Shown here in pieces: positions 45,724 through 53,952 of a DNA stretch of 64,000 nt. The stretch's first letter is position 1; each line of letters opens with the position of its first letter. The translations under genes were made by a program, and so were the position numbers. Source of the stretch: Cupriavidus oxalaticus (lineage in GTDB: Bacteria; Pseudomonadota; Gammaproteobacteria; Burkholderiales; Burkholderiaceae); assembly GCF_004768545.1 (NCBI RefSeq), contig NZ_CP038634.1:1674001-1738000 (forward strand). Direction: 5' to 3'. Under the pieces are notes generated by a model. It was not told the DNA's origin. It worked only from the letters and a program-made list of their open reading frames with translations, and did not search any database.

Positions 45724-46533
45724 ATGGAAGACAACCAACCCGCCCAACCTGCCGGCGCCCCCGATACCTCCAGCGGCGTCGCTGTACTGGACCGCGCCTT
45801 CGCCATCCTCGGCGCCTTCGGGCCGACCGACGAGCGCCTGTCGCTGACCGAACTGTCGCGCCGCACCGACCTGTACAAGAGCACCGTGCTGCGCCTGCTG
45901 GCGGCGCTGGAGCATGGCGGCTATATCCGCAAGCTCGACGACGGCCAGTATGCGATCGGGCCGCAGCCGCTGCGGCTGGCGGCGATCTACCAGCGCTCGT
46001 TCCGCGTCGGTCCGGTGATCGAGCCGCTGCTCGAGCAGGTCAGCCGCGAACTGGGCGAAACCTCATCGTTCTACGTGCGCCAGGGCGAGCAGCGCCTCGT
46101 GCTCTACCGCGTCGAGCCGGCGCGCGCCGTGCGCGTCTCGATCGGCGTCGGCGATGCCTTCCCGATCGACCGCGGCGCCTCGGGCAAGGTGCTGCGCGCT
46201 TTCACCGAACCCGGCGACGAGCGATGGGGCGAAGTGCGGGCGCGGCTATGGGCGGTGTCGTATGGCGAGCGCGATGCCGAGACCGCCTCGGCCTCGGTGC
46301 CGGTGTTCGGCGCCACCGGCGAGCTGGTGGGCGCGCTGACCTTGTCGGGCCCGAAGCAGCGGCTTGCCGCGGCGCCGACGATGTACGCGGCAGTGGCAAC
46401 GTTGCTCAAGGTCGCGCGGCAGGCCACCGGGGTGCTAGGCGGCAATGGCGCCCGCTACGACCAGGGCATCGCGCAGCTGAGCATGGAGCAGGTCATGGCC
46501 AGCGGCGCGATCGGTGCCGGGGATGCAGACTAG
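45724..46533 (+). CDS. IclR-family transcriptional regulator
   Basis: A 269-residue IclR regulator with a helix-turn-helix (L-S-L-T-E-L-S-R-R-T-D-L-Y-K-S-T-V-L-R) and an effector domain containing G-E-T-S-S-F-Y-V-R-Q-G and D-R-G-A-S-G-K-V-L. I chose the ATG at 45724 because homology starts just beyond it and because an upstream start at 45604 would put two operators in the coding region. It diverges from the Bug/CoA-transferase/lyase operon and is its likely regulator. Confidence 0.9.
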   Translation: MEDNQPAQPAGAPDTSSGVAVLDRAFAILGAFGPTDERLSLTELSRRTDLYKSTVLRLLAALEHGGYIRKLDDGQYAIGPQPLRLAAIYQRSFRVGPVIEPLLEQVSRELGETSSFYVRQGEQRLVLYRVEPARAVRVSIGVGDAFPIDRGASGKVLRAFTEPGDERWGEVRARLWAVSYGERDAETASASVPVFGATGELVGALTLSGPKQRLAAAPTMYAAVATLLKVARQATGVLGGNGARYDQGIAQLSMEQVMASGAIGAGDAD

Positions 46534-46555
46534 CGGGCGTAGCGAAGGCTCGCGC

Positions 46556-46789
46556 CTATTCCGGCTGCTCGCAGAAGCGCAACCGGTTGCCGAACGGATC
46601 CGCTACCTGCAATTGCCTTCCCCAGCCGAGCGTCTCGATACCGGGGCGCGCATACGCATAGTCCTTCGCCGCCAGTTCGCGCTGCAGCGCATCGATGTCC
46701 TGCATCGGCACGAACACCGTCGATCCCGGCGTGGCGTCGCCGTAGTGCTCGCTCAAATGCAGCGCCAGGCCGGAGCGCCTGACCTGCAT
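46556..46789 (-). pseudogene. C-terminal fragment of a glyoxalase/bleomycin-resistance (VOC) protein
   Basis: The frame encodes about 77 residues matching the second half of a VOC-superfamily protein: L-A-L-H-L-S-E-H-Y-G-D, V-F-V-P-M-Q-D-I-D-A-L and D-P-F-G-N-R-L-R-F-C-E. The first 40-45 residues (with the first metal ligand) are missing. Upstream codons are unrelated and basic, with no plausible start. Such proteins are normally about 120 residues, so this is a truncated remnant. Confidence 0.65.
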
Positions 46790-47058
46790 TAGGCCCTTCC
46801 ACACGCCGGCACGCAGGCATCGCTGCCTGCGAGCCGGTTTTTTTTGCCAGTCAGAAGCCTGACGCGAAGCACATTTGGTCTCCTTGGTCTTGCAACCGGA
46901 CGTTCTGTATCGCCAGGCGCGGCAATTGCTGGCGGTTGGATGGTCTTGTGATCGGCGTAAAGCACTCAATAGATATCGGCTATCCAGCCGATACGAGCAC
47001 CGATCGCGAAGGTTCCCATTCCTCCCGTCCTCCAACTACCCAGCGCAAGGAGATCGAT

Positions 47059-49182
47059 ATGGCCGACAAACAGGCAAGGCCCAGGGCAAACAACGCTGCA
47101 GGCCAGGCGGCAGCAGGCACGCCGGCGGGCTACGGCGACGCCCGGCGCGGCACCGGCGGCGAACTGCACCAGACTGCCGGCAGCAGCCATCCGCCGCTGA
47201 CCACCGCGCAGGGCATTCCCATTCCGGACAACCAGAACTCGCTCAGGGCAAATCCGCGCGGCCCGACTTTGCTCGAAGATTTCATCCTGCGCGAAAAAAT
47301 TACACACTTCGACCATGAGCGCATCCCGGAGCGGATCGTCCACGCACGCGGCTCGGCCGCGCATGGCTACTTCGAGCTGACCGAGTCGCTCGCGGCTTTC
47401 ACCACCGCCAGGATGCTGACCGAAGTCGGCGAGAAAACGCCGGTCTTTACCCGCTTTTCCACCGTGGCCGGCGGTGCGGGTTCGGTCGACACGCCGCGCG
47501 ACGTGCGCGGCTTCGCGGTCAAGTTCTATACCAAGGAAGGCAACTGGGACCTGGTCGGCAACAACATCCCGGTGTTCTTTATCCAGGACGCGATGAAATT
47601 CCCGGACGTGGTCCACTCCGTCAAGATGGAGCCGGACCGGGGCTTCCCGCAATCGGCCAGCGCGCACGACACCTTCTGGGATTTCATCTCGCTTACGCCC
47701 GAGTCGATGCACATGGTGATGTGGATCATGTCGGACCGCACCATCCCGCGCTCGCTGCGCATGATCGAAGGCTTTGGCGTGCATAGCTTCCGGCTGCTCG
47801 ACGGGCAGGGCAACTCCACCTTCGTCAAGTTTCACTGGCGGCCCAGGCTGGGCTTGCAGTCGACCGTGTGGGACGAGGCGGTCAAGATCGCCGGCGCCGA
47901 TCCCGACTTCCATCGCCGCGACCTGTTCAACGCGATCCAGTCGGGCAACTTCCCTGAATGGGAACTGGGCGTGCAGCTCTTTACCGAGGACGACGCGGCG
48001 AAATTTCCGTTCGACCACCTCGATCCCACCAAGATCATCCCGGAAGAGACGGTACCGCTGAAGATCGTCGGCCGCATGGTGCTCGACCGCTGGCCCGACA
48101 ACTTCTTTGCCGAGACCGAGCAGGTGGCCTTCTGCCCGGCCAATATCGTGCCGGGCGTGGATTTCTCCAACGACCCGCTGCTGCAGGGGCGGCTGTTCTC
48201 CTATCTTGACACGCAGCTGCTGCGGCTGGGCTCGCCGAACTTCCACCAGATCCCGGTCAACGCGCCCAAGTGCCCGTTCGCCCACCACCAGCGCGACGGC
48301 AAGATGCAGATGGAGGTGCCGCGCGGACGCGTGGCCTATGATCCCAGCTCGCTCGACGACGCATCGCCGCGCGAGGCGCCGGACCTCGGCTTCCCGAACG
48401 CGCGCGTGCCCGAGCAGGGCGACAAGGGCCGCATCCGCGCCGAGAGCTTTGCCGACCACTACAGCCAGGCGCGCATGTTCTTTCGCAGCCAGAACCGCGC
48501 AGAACAGGCGCATATCGCCTCGGCGCTGGTGTTCGAGCTGTCCAAGGTCGAGCATGTGCACGTGCGCGAGCGCATGGTGGCGCACCTGCGCAATATCGAC
48601 GAAGGCCTGGGCCGGCGCGTCGCCGACGGCCTGGCGCTGGACCGGGTGCCCGATCCGCTGCCCACCGCCGCACCGGTGCAGGACCTGCCGCCGTCACCGG
48701 CGCTGCAGATCATCGACCGCATGAAAGACACGCTGCAGGGGCGCGAGGTTGGCATCCTGGTTGCCGATGGCTCCGATGGCGCGACCGTCGAGGCGATCCG
48801 GCAGGCTGCGGCCACCGCCGGCGCCACGGTCAGGATCGTCGCGCCCAAGGTGGGCGGCGCGGTAATGGCCGACGGCTCCAGGCTGGCCGCCGACGGGCAG
48901 CTTGCCGGCACCCCATCCGTGATGTTCGACGCGGTGGCGGTGGTGCTGTCCGCCGACGGCGCGGCGCAGCTGGCGCAGGAAAGCGCGGCGCTGGACTTCG
49001 TCTGCTTTGCCTACGCGCACCTGAAAGCCATCGCGGCCGATGCCGGCGGCGATGCGCTGCTGGCGCAGGCCAACCTCAAGCCCGATAACGGGGTGGTGCC
49101 GGCCGGCGATACCGCGCGCTTTATCGCGGCCGCCAAGACGCGGCAGTGGGACCGCGAGCCGCAGGTGCGGATGCTGGCGTAA
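47059..49182 (+). CDS. katE: Catalase HPII, large-subunit clade 2
   Basis: A 707-residue monofunctional haem catalase with the extra C-terminal flavodoxin-like (class I glutamine amidotransferase-like) domain, as in E. coli KatE. The catalytic His is in [10 protein letters not shown], the Asn in G-N-N-I-P-V-F-F-I, and the proximal haem Tyr in R-L-F-S-Y-L-D-T-Q. The C-terminal domain begins near residue 555 ([11 protein letters not shown]). The ATG at 47059 follows AAGGAGATCGAT. The 269-bp stretch upstream holds no gene and no recognisable regulator site. Stationary-phase control is usual but not visible. Confidence 0.96.
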   Translation: MADKQARPRANNAAGQAAAGTPAGYGDARRGTGGELHQTAGSSHPPLTTAQGIPIPDNQNSLRANPRGPTLLEDFILREKITHFDHERIPERIVHARGSAAHGYFELTESLAAFTTARMLTEVGEKTPVFTRFSTVAGGAGSVDTPRDVRGFAVKFYTKEGNWDLVGNNIPVFFIQDAMKFPDVVHSVKMEPDRGFPQSASAHDTFWDFISLTPESMHMVMWIMSDRTIPRSLRMIEGFGVHSFRLLDGQGNSTFVKFHWRPRLGLQSTVWDEAVKIAGADPDFHRRDLFNAIQSGNFPEWELGVQLFTEDDAAKFPFDHLDPTKIIPEETVPLKIVGRMVLDRWPDNFFAETEQVAFCPANIVPGVDFSNDPLLQGRLFSYLDTQLLRLGSPNFHQIPVNAPKCPFAHHQRDGKMQMEVPRGRVAYDPSSLDDASPREAPDLGFPNARVPEQGDKGRIRAESFADHYSQARMFFRSQNRAEQAHIASALVFELSKVEHVHVRERMVAHLRNIDEGLGRRVADGLALDRVPDPLPTAAPVQDLPPSPALQIIDRMKDTLQGREVGILVADGSDGATVEAIRQAAATAGATVRIVAPKVGGAVMADGSRLAADGQLAGTPSVMFDAVAVVLSADGAAQLAQESAALDFVCFAYAHLKAIAADAGGDALLAQANLKPDNGVVPAGDTARFIAAAKTRQWDREPQVRMLA

Positions 49183-49316
49183 TGCCGGGACCGGCCCGCA
49201 ATATAGCGCCGGCCGTGGCGGGCCGGCGTCCCACCGTAAGCGCCCGCGGTGCTTTGCCGGGCCTGAGCACGGCCGTTTCTCCAAGGGAAATCCACTAGAA
49301 ACCCCCTCTGCCTTTG

Positions 49317-49329
49317 GCACATAATGTGC
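49317..49329. promoter_or_regulatory. Palindrome GCACATAATGTGC upstream of dmpR
   Basis: A perfect 13-base palindrome 60 bases before the dmpR start. It contains CATAAT, a possible -10 element, and begins inside TGGCAC, which looks like a sigma-54 -24 box but lacks a good -12 partner (GTGC). It is a candidate control point for dmpR. Confidence 0.4.
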
Positions 49330-49389
49330 AAGCGATGCCGGTGAAACGGCACACGCGAGCGGGTTACCCGCCGCCACAGAGGGGAGACA

Positions 49390-51093
49390 ATGAGCAGTTC
49401 AACCGACAAGTTCTCGGCGACCATGCGCGCCGGGCTGGCCGACCTTGCGCGCCGGCTGCGCTTTGCCATGGAGGAAGGCGCGATCTGGCTCGACGAGCAG
49501 CGCATGATCCTGATCCACACCGCGGCGCTTGGCGCGCTGCGCAAGGAGCTGGTCGACACCATGGGCATGGAGCGCGCGCGCGGCCTGTTTATGCGCATGG
49601 GCTTCCATTCCGGCATGCGCGATGCCGAGGTCGCGAAGAAGCTGCGCGCCGGCCAGAGCGATTTCGGCCAGCTCGAGATCGGGCCGTGCCTGCATACCAT
49701 CGAGGGCGTGGTCCGCGTCACGCCGGTCAAGGTCGATATCGATATCGCCGCCGGCATCTACGACGGCGAATTCCTGTGGGAAGACTCGTTCGAGGGCGAC
49801 GTGCACCGGCAACTGTTCGGTATTGTCGACGAGCCCGCCTGCTGGATGCAGATCGGCTATGCCACCGGCTACACTTCGGCGCTGATGGGCCGCACCATCC
49901 TCTATCGCGAGGTGGAGTGCATTGCCTGCGGCCATGCGCACTGCCGCATCGTCGGCAAGCCGGTCGAGGCCTGGGAAGACGGGCAGCAGGTGCTGGCGCT
50001 GTACCAGCCGGATCCCGTGATCGAAACCATCATGGCGCTGCAGAGCGAGGTCGAGAACCTGCGCGCGCTGCAAGAAACGCGCGCGACGCCGGCCGACCTG
50101 GTCGGCAGCTCGCCTGGCTTCCGTGCCGCATGGAACCTGCTGCAGCGCGCCGCGGCCAGCAACGTGACGGTGCTGCTGCTGGGCGAGACCGGCGTGGGCA
50201 AGGAGCGCTTTGCGCAGGCGCTGCACAGCGTCAGTGGCCGCGCTGACAAGCCTTTTGTCGCGGTCAACTGCGCGGCGATCCCGGACGAGCTGATCGAGTC
50301 GGAGCTGTTCGGCGTGGAGAAGGGCGCCTTCACCGGCGCGCACCAGTCGCGGCCCGGCCGTTTCGAGCGCGCGCACGGCGGCACGCTGTTCCTGGACGAG
50401 CTGGGGGAGTTGTCGGCATCGGCGCAGTCCAAGCTGCTGCGCGTGCTGCAGGAGGGAGAGGTCGAGCGCGTGGGCGGCTCGGGATCGCGCAAGGTCGATG
50501 TGCGGCTGGTGGCCGCGACTAATGTCGACCTGGCGCAGGCGGTCAGGGAAGGCACCTTCCGCAAGGATCTGTATTACCGGCTCAATGTGTATCCGGTGAC
50601 GATTCCGCCGTTGCGGGAGCGGCTGGATGATATTCGTTTGCTGGCGGAACGCTTTCTGGCGCGCTATGGCGCGCGCCATGGGAAGCGCATCCTTGGCATT
50701 ACCGATCGGGCGCTGGCGGAGCTGCGGCGCTATGACTGGCCGGGGAATGTGCGGGAACTGGAGAATGTGATTGAGCGGGGAGTGATTCTTGCAAGCAATG
50801 GGGGGCAGATTGGTGCGGATCATTTGTTCCTGCCGGCAAGCGCTGCGCCGCCGGTGGATACCGCACCACGCCTTGGTGCTGGCGGGACGCTGCCCGAACT
50901 GCGTGAGGCGGCTGTGCATGCGTTGCTTGACCAGTTGTCGGAGCAGCAGCTGGCGCTGGGGGATGTGGAGACGGTGTTGATGGAGGCTGCGATGCAGCGG
51001 ACGGATGGGAATATGAGTCAGGCGGCGCGGTTGTTGGGGATTACGCGGCCGCAGTTGGCTTATCGGTGGAAGATTAGGAGAGGGGGGAATTGA
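49390..51093 (+). CDS. dmpR: Sigma-54-dependent phenol-sensing activator (DmpR/PoxR/MopR type)
   Basis: A 567-residue NtrC-family activator. The N-terminal XylR_N/V4R sensor (about 1-210) keeps the four zinc ligands of MopR at the equivalent places: H102, C151, C177 and C185. The B linker is near 215-235. The AAA+ domain has Walker A G-E-T-G-V-G-K-E (265-272), the sigma-54 contact loop G-A-F-T-G-A (312-317) and Walker B L-F-L-D-E-L. A FIS-type HTH closes the protein (S-Q-A-A-R-L-L-G-I). It should bind phenol directly and activate the dmpK promoter 1.2 kb downstream. Codon choice in the last 170 codons is visibly less G/C-rich than in the rest. Confidence 0.95.
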   Translation: MSSSTDKFSATMRAGLADLARRLRFAMEEGAIWLDEQRMILIHTAALGALRKELVDTMGMERARGLFMRMGFHSGMRDAEVAKKLRAGQSDFGQLEIGPCLHTIEGVVRVTPVKVDIDIAAGIYDGEFLWEDSFEGDVHRQLFGIVDEPACWMQIGYATGYTSALMGRTILYREVECIACGHAHCRIVGKPVEAWEDGQQVLALYQPDPVIETIMALQSEVENLRALQETRATPADLVGSSPGFRAAWNLLQRAAASNVTVLLLGETGVGKERFAQALHSVSGRADKPFVAVNCAAIPDELIESELFGVEKGAFTGAHQSRPGRFERAHGGTLFLDELGELSASAQSKLLRVLQEGEVERVGGSGSRKVDVRLVAATNVDLAQAVREGTFRKDLYYRLNVYPVTIPPLRERLDDIRLLAERFLARYGARHGKRILGITDRALAELRRYDWPGNVRELENVIERGVILASNGGQIGADHLFLPASAAPPVDTAPRLGAGGTLPELREAAVHALLDQLSEQQLALGDVETVLMEAAMQRTDGNMSQAARLLGITRPQLAYRWKIRRGGN

Positions 51094-51142
51094 AATTGCT
51101 TTAATCCCTTCGGCTCGGCATCTGGTAGCTATTTGATATGCC

Positions 51143-51410
51143 CTGGTTTCGCCCCTAAAGGGGCGAGTCACTTTTGCCCGAGCGGCAAAAGTAACCAAAA
51201 GCGCGTTAACTGCCCTGCGGGCGGCCACTCTTATCGTAGTGGGCAACGGCTTTCGTACGGGGCTTGGCTTCGTTGCAGGGCAGGACTGCCTGACGCCTTG
51301 GCGCGCCACCGTGGCTCGGGATTGACGCCATTGTTGAACGAGCCCAGAGCTGTTGGGTGGCCGCCTGCTGCTGGCGTCAACGCGGGGACGCCTACGGCTG
51401 CGCTGCGCGC
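51143..51410 (+). repeat. Left arm of a 270-bp imperfect inverted repeat
   Basis: This arm pairs with 51655-51923 in inverted orientation over almost its full length, identity about 80 percent by eye. It holds hairpins CGCCCC-TAAA-GGGGCG (51152-51167) and CTTTTGCC-CGAGC-GGCAAAAG (51173-51193), and the conserved block CACTCTTATCGTAGTGGGC. No gene is visible inside. The 1,257-bp gene-free stretch 51094-52350 is built around this structure. Confidence 0.85.
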
Positions 51411-51510
51411 CGGCAGCATCTCAGGTCAGGAGCTCCGGCACGAACGCGTCGCTGCGCTCGCTTGGCGCTATCGCCGATGAGCCCACAGGCGCATCCCTAC
51501 CCATTGCTCG

Positions 51511-51552
51511 CTCCCCTCGTCCGCTTGCGGGAGAGGGGCCGGGGGAGAGGGC
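51511..51552. repeat. Partial palindrome, CTCTCCCGC family, copy 5
   Basis: It lies in the 244-bp loop of the inverted repeat. The sequence after the palindrome core, GGGGCCGGGGGAGAGGGC, closely matches the outer part of copy 1 at 2.1 kb. The left arm is degraded (CCCTCGTCCGC). Nothing else is recognised in the loop 51411-51654. Confidence 0.6.
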
Positions 51553-51654
51553 CGGAGCCTCCACGAAGTGCATCCAGCCAATTCCCTCAGACCGGGCCCC
51601 GGATTCTCATTAGCGATAGCCATATCGCCAAGCCCAGCAAACCAACTAGGACCC

Positions 51655-51923
51655 GCGCGCAGCGCAGCCGCAGGCGTTCCTACCACGCCGCCAGCAGCAG
51701 GGGCCACCCAACAGCTCTGGGCTCGTTCAAAAATCGAATCAATCCCAGCCACCGTGGCGCACCAGGGCGTCAGGCAGTCCTGCCCTGCAACGAAGCCAAG
51801 CCCCGTACGAAAGCCCCAGCCCACTACGATAAGAGTGGCCGTCCGCCCAGGACAGTAATGCGCTTTCTGGTGACTCTTTGTCGCTCGGACAAAGAGTTAC
51901 CCGCCCTTTAGGGCGGAACCGGG
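51655..51923 (-). repeat. Right arm of the 270-bp imperfect inverted repeat
   Basis: Complement of the left arm. Its hairpins are CTCTTTGTC-GCTCG-GACAAAGAG (51874-51896) and CCGCCC-TTTA-GGGCGG (51901-51916). Stem bases that differ from the left arm differ in pairs, so pairing is kept. From 51924 to 52160 I see no gene or site. Confidence 0.85.
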
Positions 51924-52160
51924 CGCATCAAGTATCCGCCAGATGCCGAGCCGTCAGGCACAGCAAAACCTGGCTTCACCATTTAATCCATCCCCAGTCC
52001 ATCCTGTCAGTTCCCGCGGTAGCGCAATGCTGCACTGCCTCACTGCATTTCCCCTGTCACATCAGCAACTTAAAGGCACAACCGTGTAACTAGCTGCTGC
52101 GCCGCAAGGCAAACACGCCCAATACCCCCGCTACCCGCAATCGCCCACCCCAAGCGGCTT

Positions 52161-52176
52161 TTGATCATTTGATCAA
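52161..52176. promoter_or_regulatory. DmpR upstream activating sequence UAS1
   Basis: Perfect dyad TTGATCA-TT-TGATCAA, the known form of DmpR/XylR-family binding sites. It lies about 150 bases before the predicted transcription start of dmpK. Confidence 0.85.
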
Positions 52177-52190
52177 ACACTCCCCCCAGC

Positions 52191-52209
52191 TTGATCAATC
52201 GAATGATCG
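52191..52209. promoter_or_regulatory. DmpR upstream activating sequence UAS2
   Basis: TTGATCA-ATCGA-ATGATCG, a diverged copy of the UAS centred about 31 bases (three turns) after UAS1, the usual tandem arrangement. Confidence 0.8.
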
Positions 52210-52295
52210 CCACAACGCCAGCGCCTGCGGGTTAACGCCGACGCAAGCCACGCCCATCCCCCGCAATCCCTTATCCCACCAGCCTTCCAAGCCCT

Positions 52296-52311
52296 TGGCA
52301 CAGTCTTCGCA
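52296..52311 (+). promoter_or_regulatory. Sigma-54 promoter of the phenol operon
   Basis: TGGCAC-AGTCT-TCGCA fits the -24/-12 consensus TGGCAC-N5-TTGC with one mismatch (C for T in the -12 box). It lies 40 bases before the dmpK start and about 100 bases after UAS2. Confidence 0.8.
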
Positions 52312-52350
52312 ATAACCCCCGCACCCCAAGCCATTGCGAAGGAGCCTGCC

Positions 52351-52572
52351 ATGACCACCCCATCGGTCCCCTTGTTCGAAGCCACGCCGCGCTACGTCCG
52401 CGTCGAAGGCCGTACTCCGGAAGGCTTCGTGCAATTCGCCTTCAGCGTGGCCGACCCCGACCTCAACGTCGAACTGATCATGCCAGAGCCGATGTTCGAA
52501 GCCTTCTGCTGCGTCAACCGCGTGCGCTTCCTGCCGCCGCTGGCAGAAGCCCCGCAGCAAGACGAAGCCTGA
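52351..52572 (+). CDS. dmpK: Phenol hydroxylase assembly protein
   Basis: A 73-residue protein matching DmpK/PoxA in size and sequence (R-Y-V-R-V-E-G, F-V-Q-F-A-F-S-V-A-D-P-D, M-F-E-A-F-C-C-V). DmpK-type proteins help assemble the oxygenase with iron but are not part of the active enzyme. It is the first gene of the phenol operon, just after a sigma-54 promoter. The ribosome site is AAGGAG. Confidence 0.93.
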   Translation: MTTPSVPLFEATPRYVRVEGRTPEGFVQFAFSVADPDLNVELIMPEPMFEAFCCVNRVRFLPPLAEAPQQDEA

Positions 52573-52625
52573 CAGAACCAACCCCACCCACCGCACCACA
52601 AGAGAGGGACACAGGAGACCAAGCG

Positions 52626-53621
52626 ATGCAAGTCGATATCAAGACCCAGCAGATCCAGCCGCTGCGCCAGACCTACGGCCACGTGGCGCGCCGCTTCGGC
52701 GACAAGCCCGCGTCGCGCTACCAGGAGGCGACCTACGACGTGCAGTCGGAGGTCAACTTCCACTACCGCCCCACCTGGGACCCCGGCTTCGAGCTGTACG
52801 ACAAGCGCCGCACCGCCATCGTGATGCAGGACTGGTACGCGCTAAAGGATCCGCGCCAGTACTACTACGGCGCCTACGTGACCACGCGCGGCCGCCAGCA
52901 GGATGCCGCCGAGAAGAACTTCGCCTTCGTCGAGAAGCGCGGCCTGCTGCAGGCGTTGCCGGCTGAATGGCAGGAGCGCCTGGCCACGGGCCTGCTGCCG
53001 CTGCGCCACGTGGAGTGGGGCGCGAACATGAACAACTTCTATTGCGCCGACTATGGCTGGGGCACGGCGATCACGCAGGCCTGCACCTACTGCGCGATGG
53101 ATCGCCTCGGCATCGCGCAGTACCTGTCGCGCATCGGCATGCTGCTCGACGGCAATACCGGCGTGGCGCTGGAGCGCGCGAGAGTGGCGTGGCTGGAAGG
53201 CGCGGCGTGGCAGCCGCTGCGCCGCTATGTCGAACACAGCTTCGTCACCGATGACTGGTTCGAGACCTTCGTCGCGCAGAACCTGGTGCTCGACGGGCTG
53301 CTCTACCCGCTGGTCTACCAGCACGCCGACGCGGTCATCGTGCGCGCCTGCGGCACCGGCCTCGCCGTGCTGACCGAGTTCATGAATGACTGGCGCGACG
53401 AGCATGCGCGCTGGGTCGATGCGGTGATCCAGGCCGCCGCCGCGGAGTCCGACGCGAACCGCGCGCTGCTGTCCGGCTGGGCGCACGCCGCCGCGGCGCA
53501 GGTAGCCGAAGCGCTGGTCCCAGTTGCCAACGCACTGACCGGAGCCGACGGTGCCCAGATGGTGGCGTTGTGCCGCGAACAGTTTGAAGTCCGCCTGAAC
53601 AAGCTCGGCCTTGCTGCCTGA
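52626..53621 (+). CDS. dmpL: Phenol 2-monooxygenase oxygenase beta subunit
   Basis: A 331-residue beta subunit of the multicomponent diiron phenol hydroxylase (DmpL/PoxB). It has the ferritin-like fold without a diiron site and starts with the typical Q-P-L-R-Q-T-Y-G-H-V-A-R-R-F. It pairs with DmpN and DmpO in the (LNO)2 oxygenase. The start follows AGGAGACCAAGCG. All operon genes from here to dmpP have short gaps with AGGAGAC-like sites. Confidence 0.96.
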   Translation: MQVDIKTQQIQPLRQTYGHVARRFGDKPASRYQEATYDVQSEVNFHYRPTWDPGFELYDKRRTAIVMQDWYALKDPRQYYYGAYVTTRGRQQDAAEKNFAFVEKRGLLQALPAEWQERLATGLLPLRHVEWGANMNNFYCADYGWGTAITQACTYCAMDRLGIAQYLSRIGMLLDGNTGVALERARVAWLEGAAWQPLRRYVEHSFVTDDWFETFVAQNLVLDGLLYPLVYQHADAVIVRACGTGLAVLTEFMNDWRDEHARWVDAVIQAAAAESDANRALLSGWAHAAAAQVAEALVPVANALTGADGAQMVALCREQFEVRLNKLGLAA

Positions 53622-53642
53622 CTGCAAAGAAGGAGACCCGCC

Positions 53643-53921
53643 ATGACGACCGCTGCCAACGTCTACATCGCCCTGCAGAACAACGACGACACCCGCCCCA
53701 TCATCGACGCCATCACCGAAGCCAACCCGCACGCCGTGGTCTCGCAGTTCCCGGCCATGGTCAAGATCGACGCCCCCGGCCACCTGACCATCGTGCGCGA
53801 GCTGGTCGCTGGCAAGCTCGGCCGCGACTGGGACCTGCAGGAGATCCACCTCAACCTGATCTCGCTGTGCGGAAACATCGACGAAGACGAAGACGCCTTC
53901 ACGCTGCGCTGGAACGCCTGA
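53643..53921 (+). CDS. dmpM: Phenol hydroxylase effector (coupling) protein
   Basis: A 92-residue cofactor-free effector protein of the MmoB/DmpM family that binds the oxygenase and couples substrate to O2 activation. Characteristic are N-V-Y-I-A-L-Q-N-N-D and the C-terminal L-N-L-I-S-L-C-G-N-I-D-E-D-E-D. It lies between the beta and alpha subunit genes. Confidence 0.95.
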   Translation: MTTAANVYIALQNNDDTRPIIDAITEANPHAVVSQFPAMVKIDAPGHLTIVRELVAGKLGRDWDLQEIHLNLISLCGNIDEDEDAFTLRWNA

Positions 53922-53952
53922 CCCCACGCATACAGGACAACACGGAGACATC

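Noticed and set aside
51143-51923. The long inverted repeat as ends of an insertion sequence
   Set aside because: The space between the arms is only 244 bp with no transposase frame, and the arms themselves do not code. A non-autonomous element remains possible.
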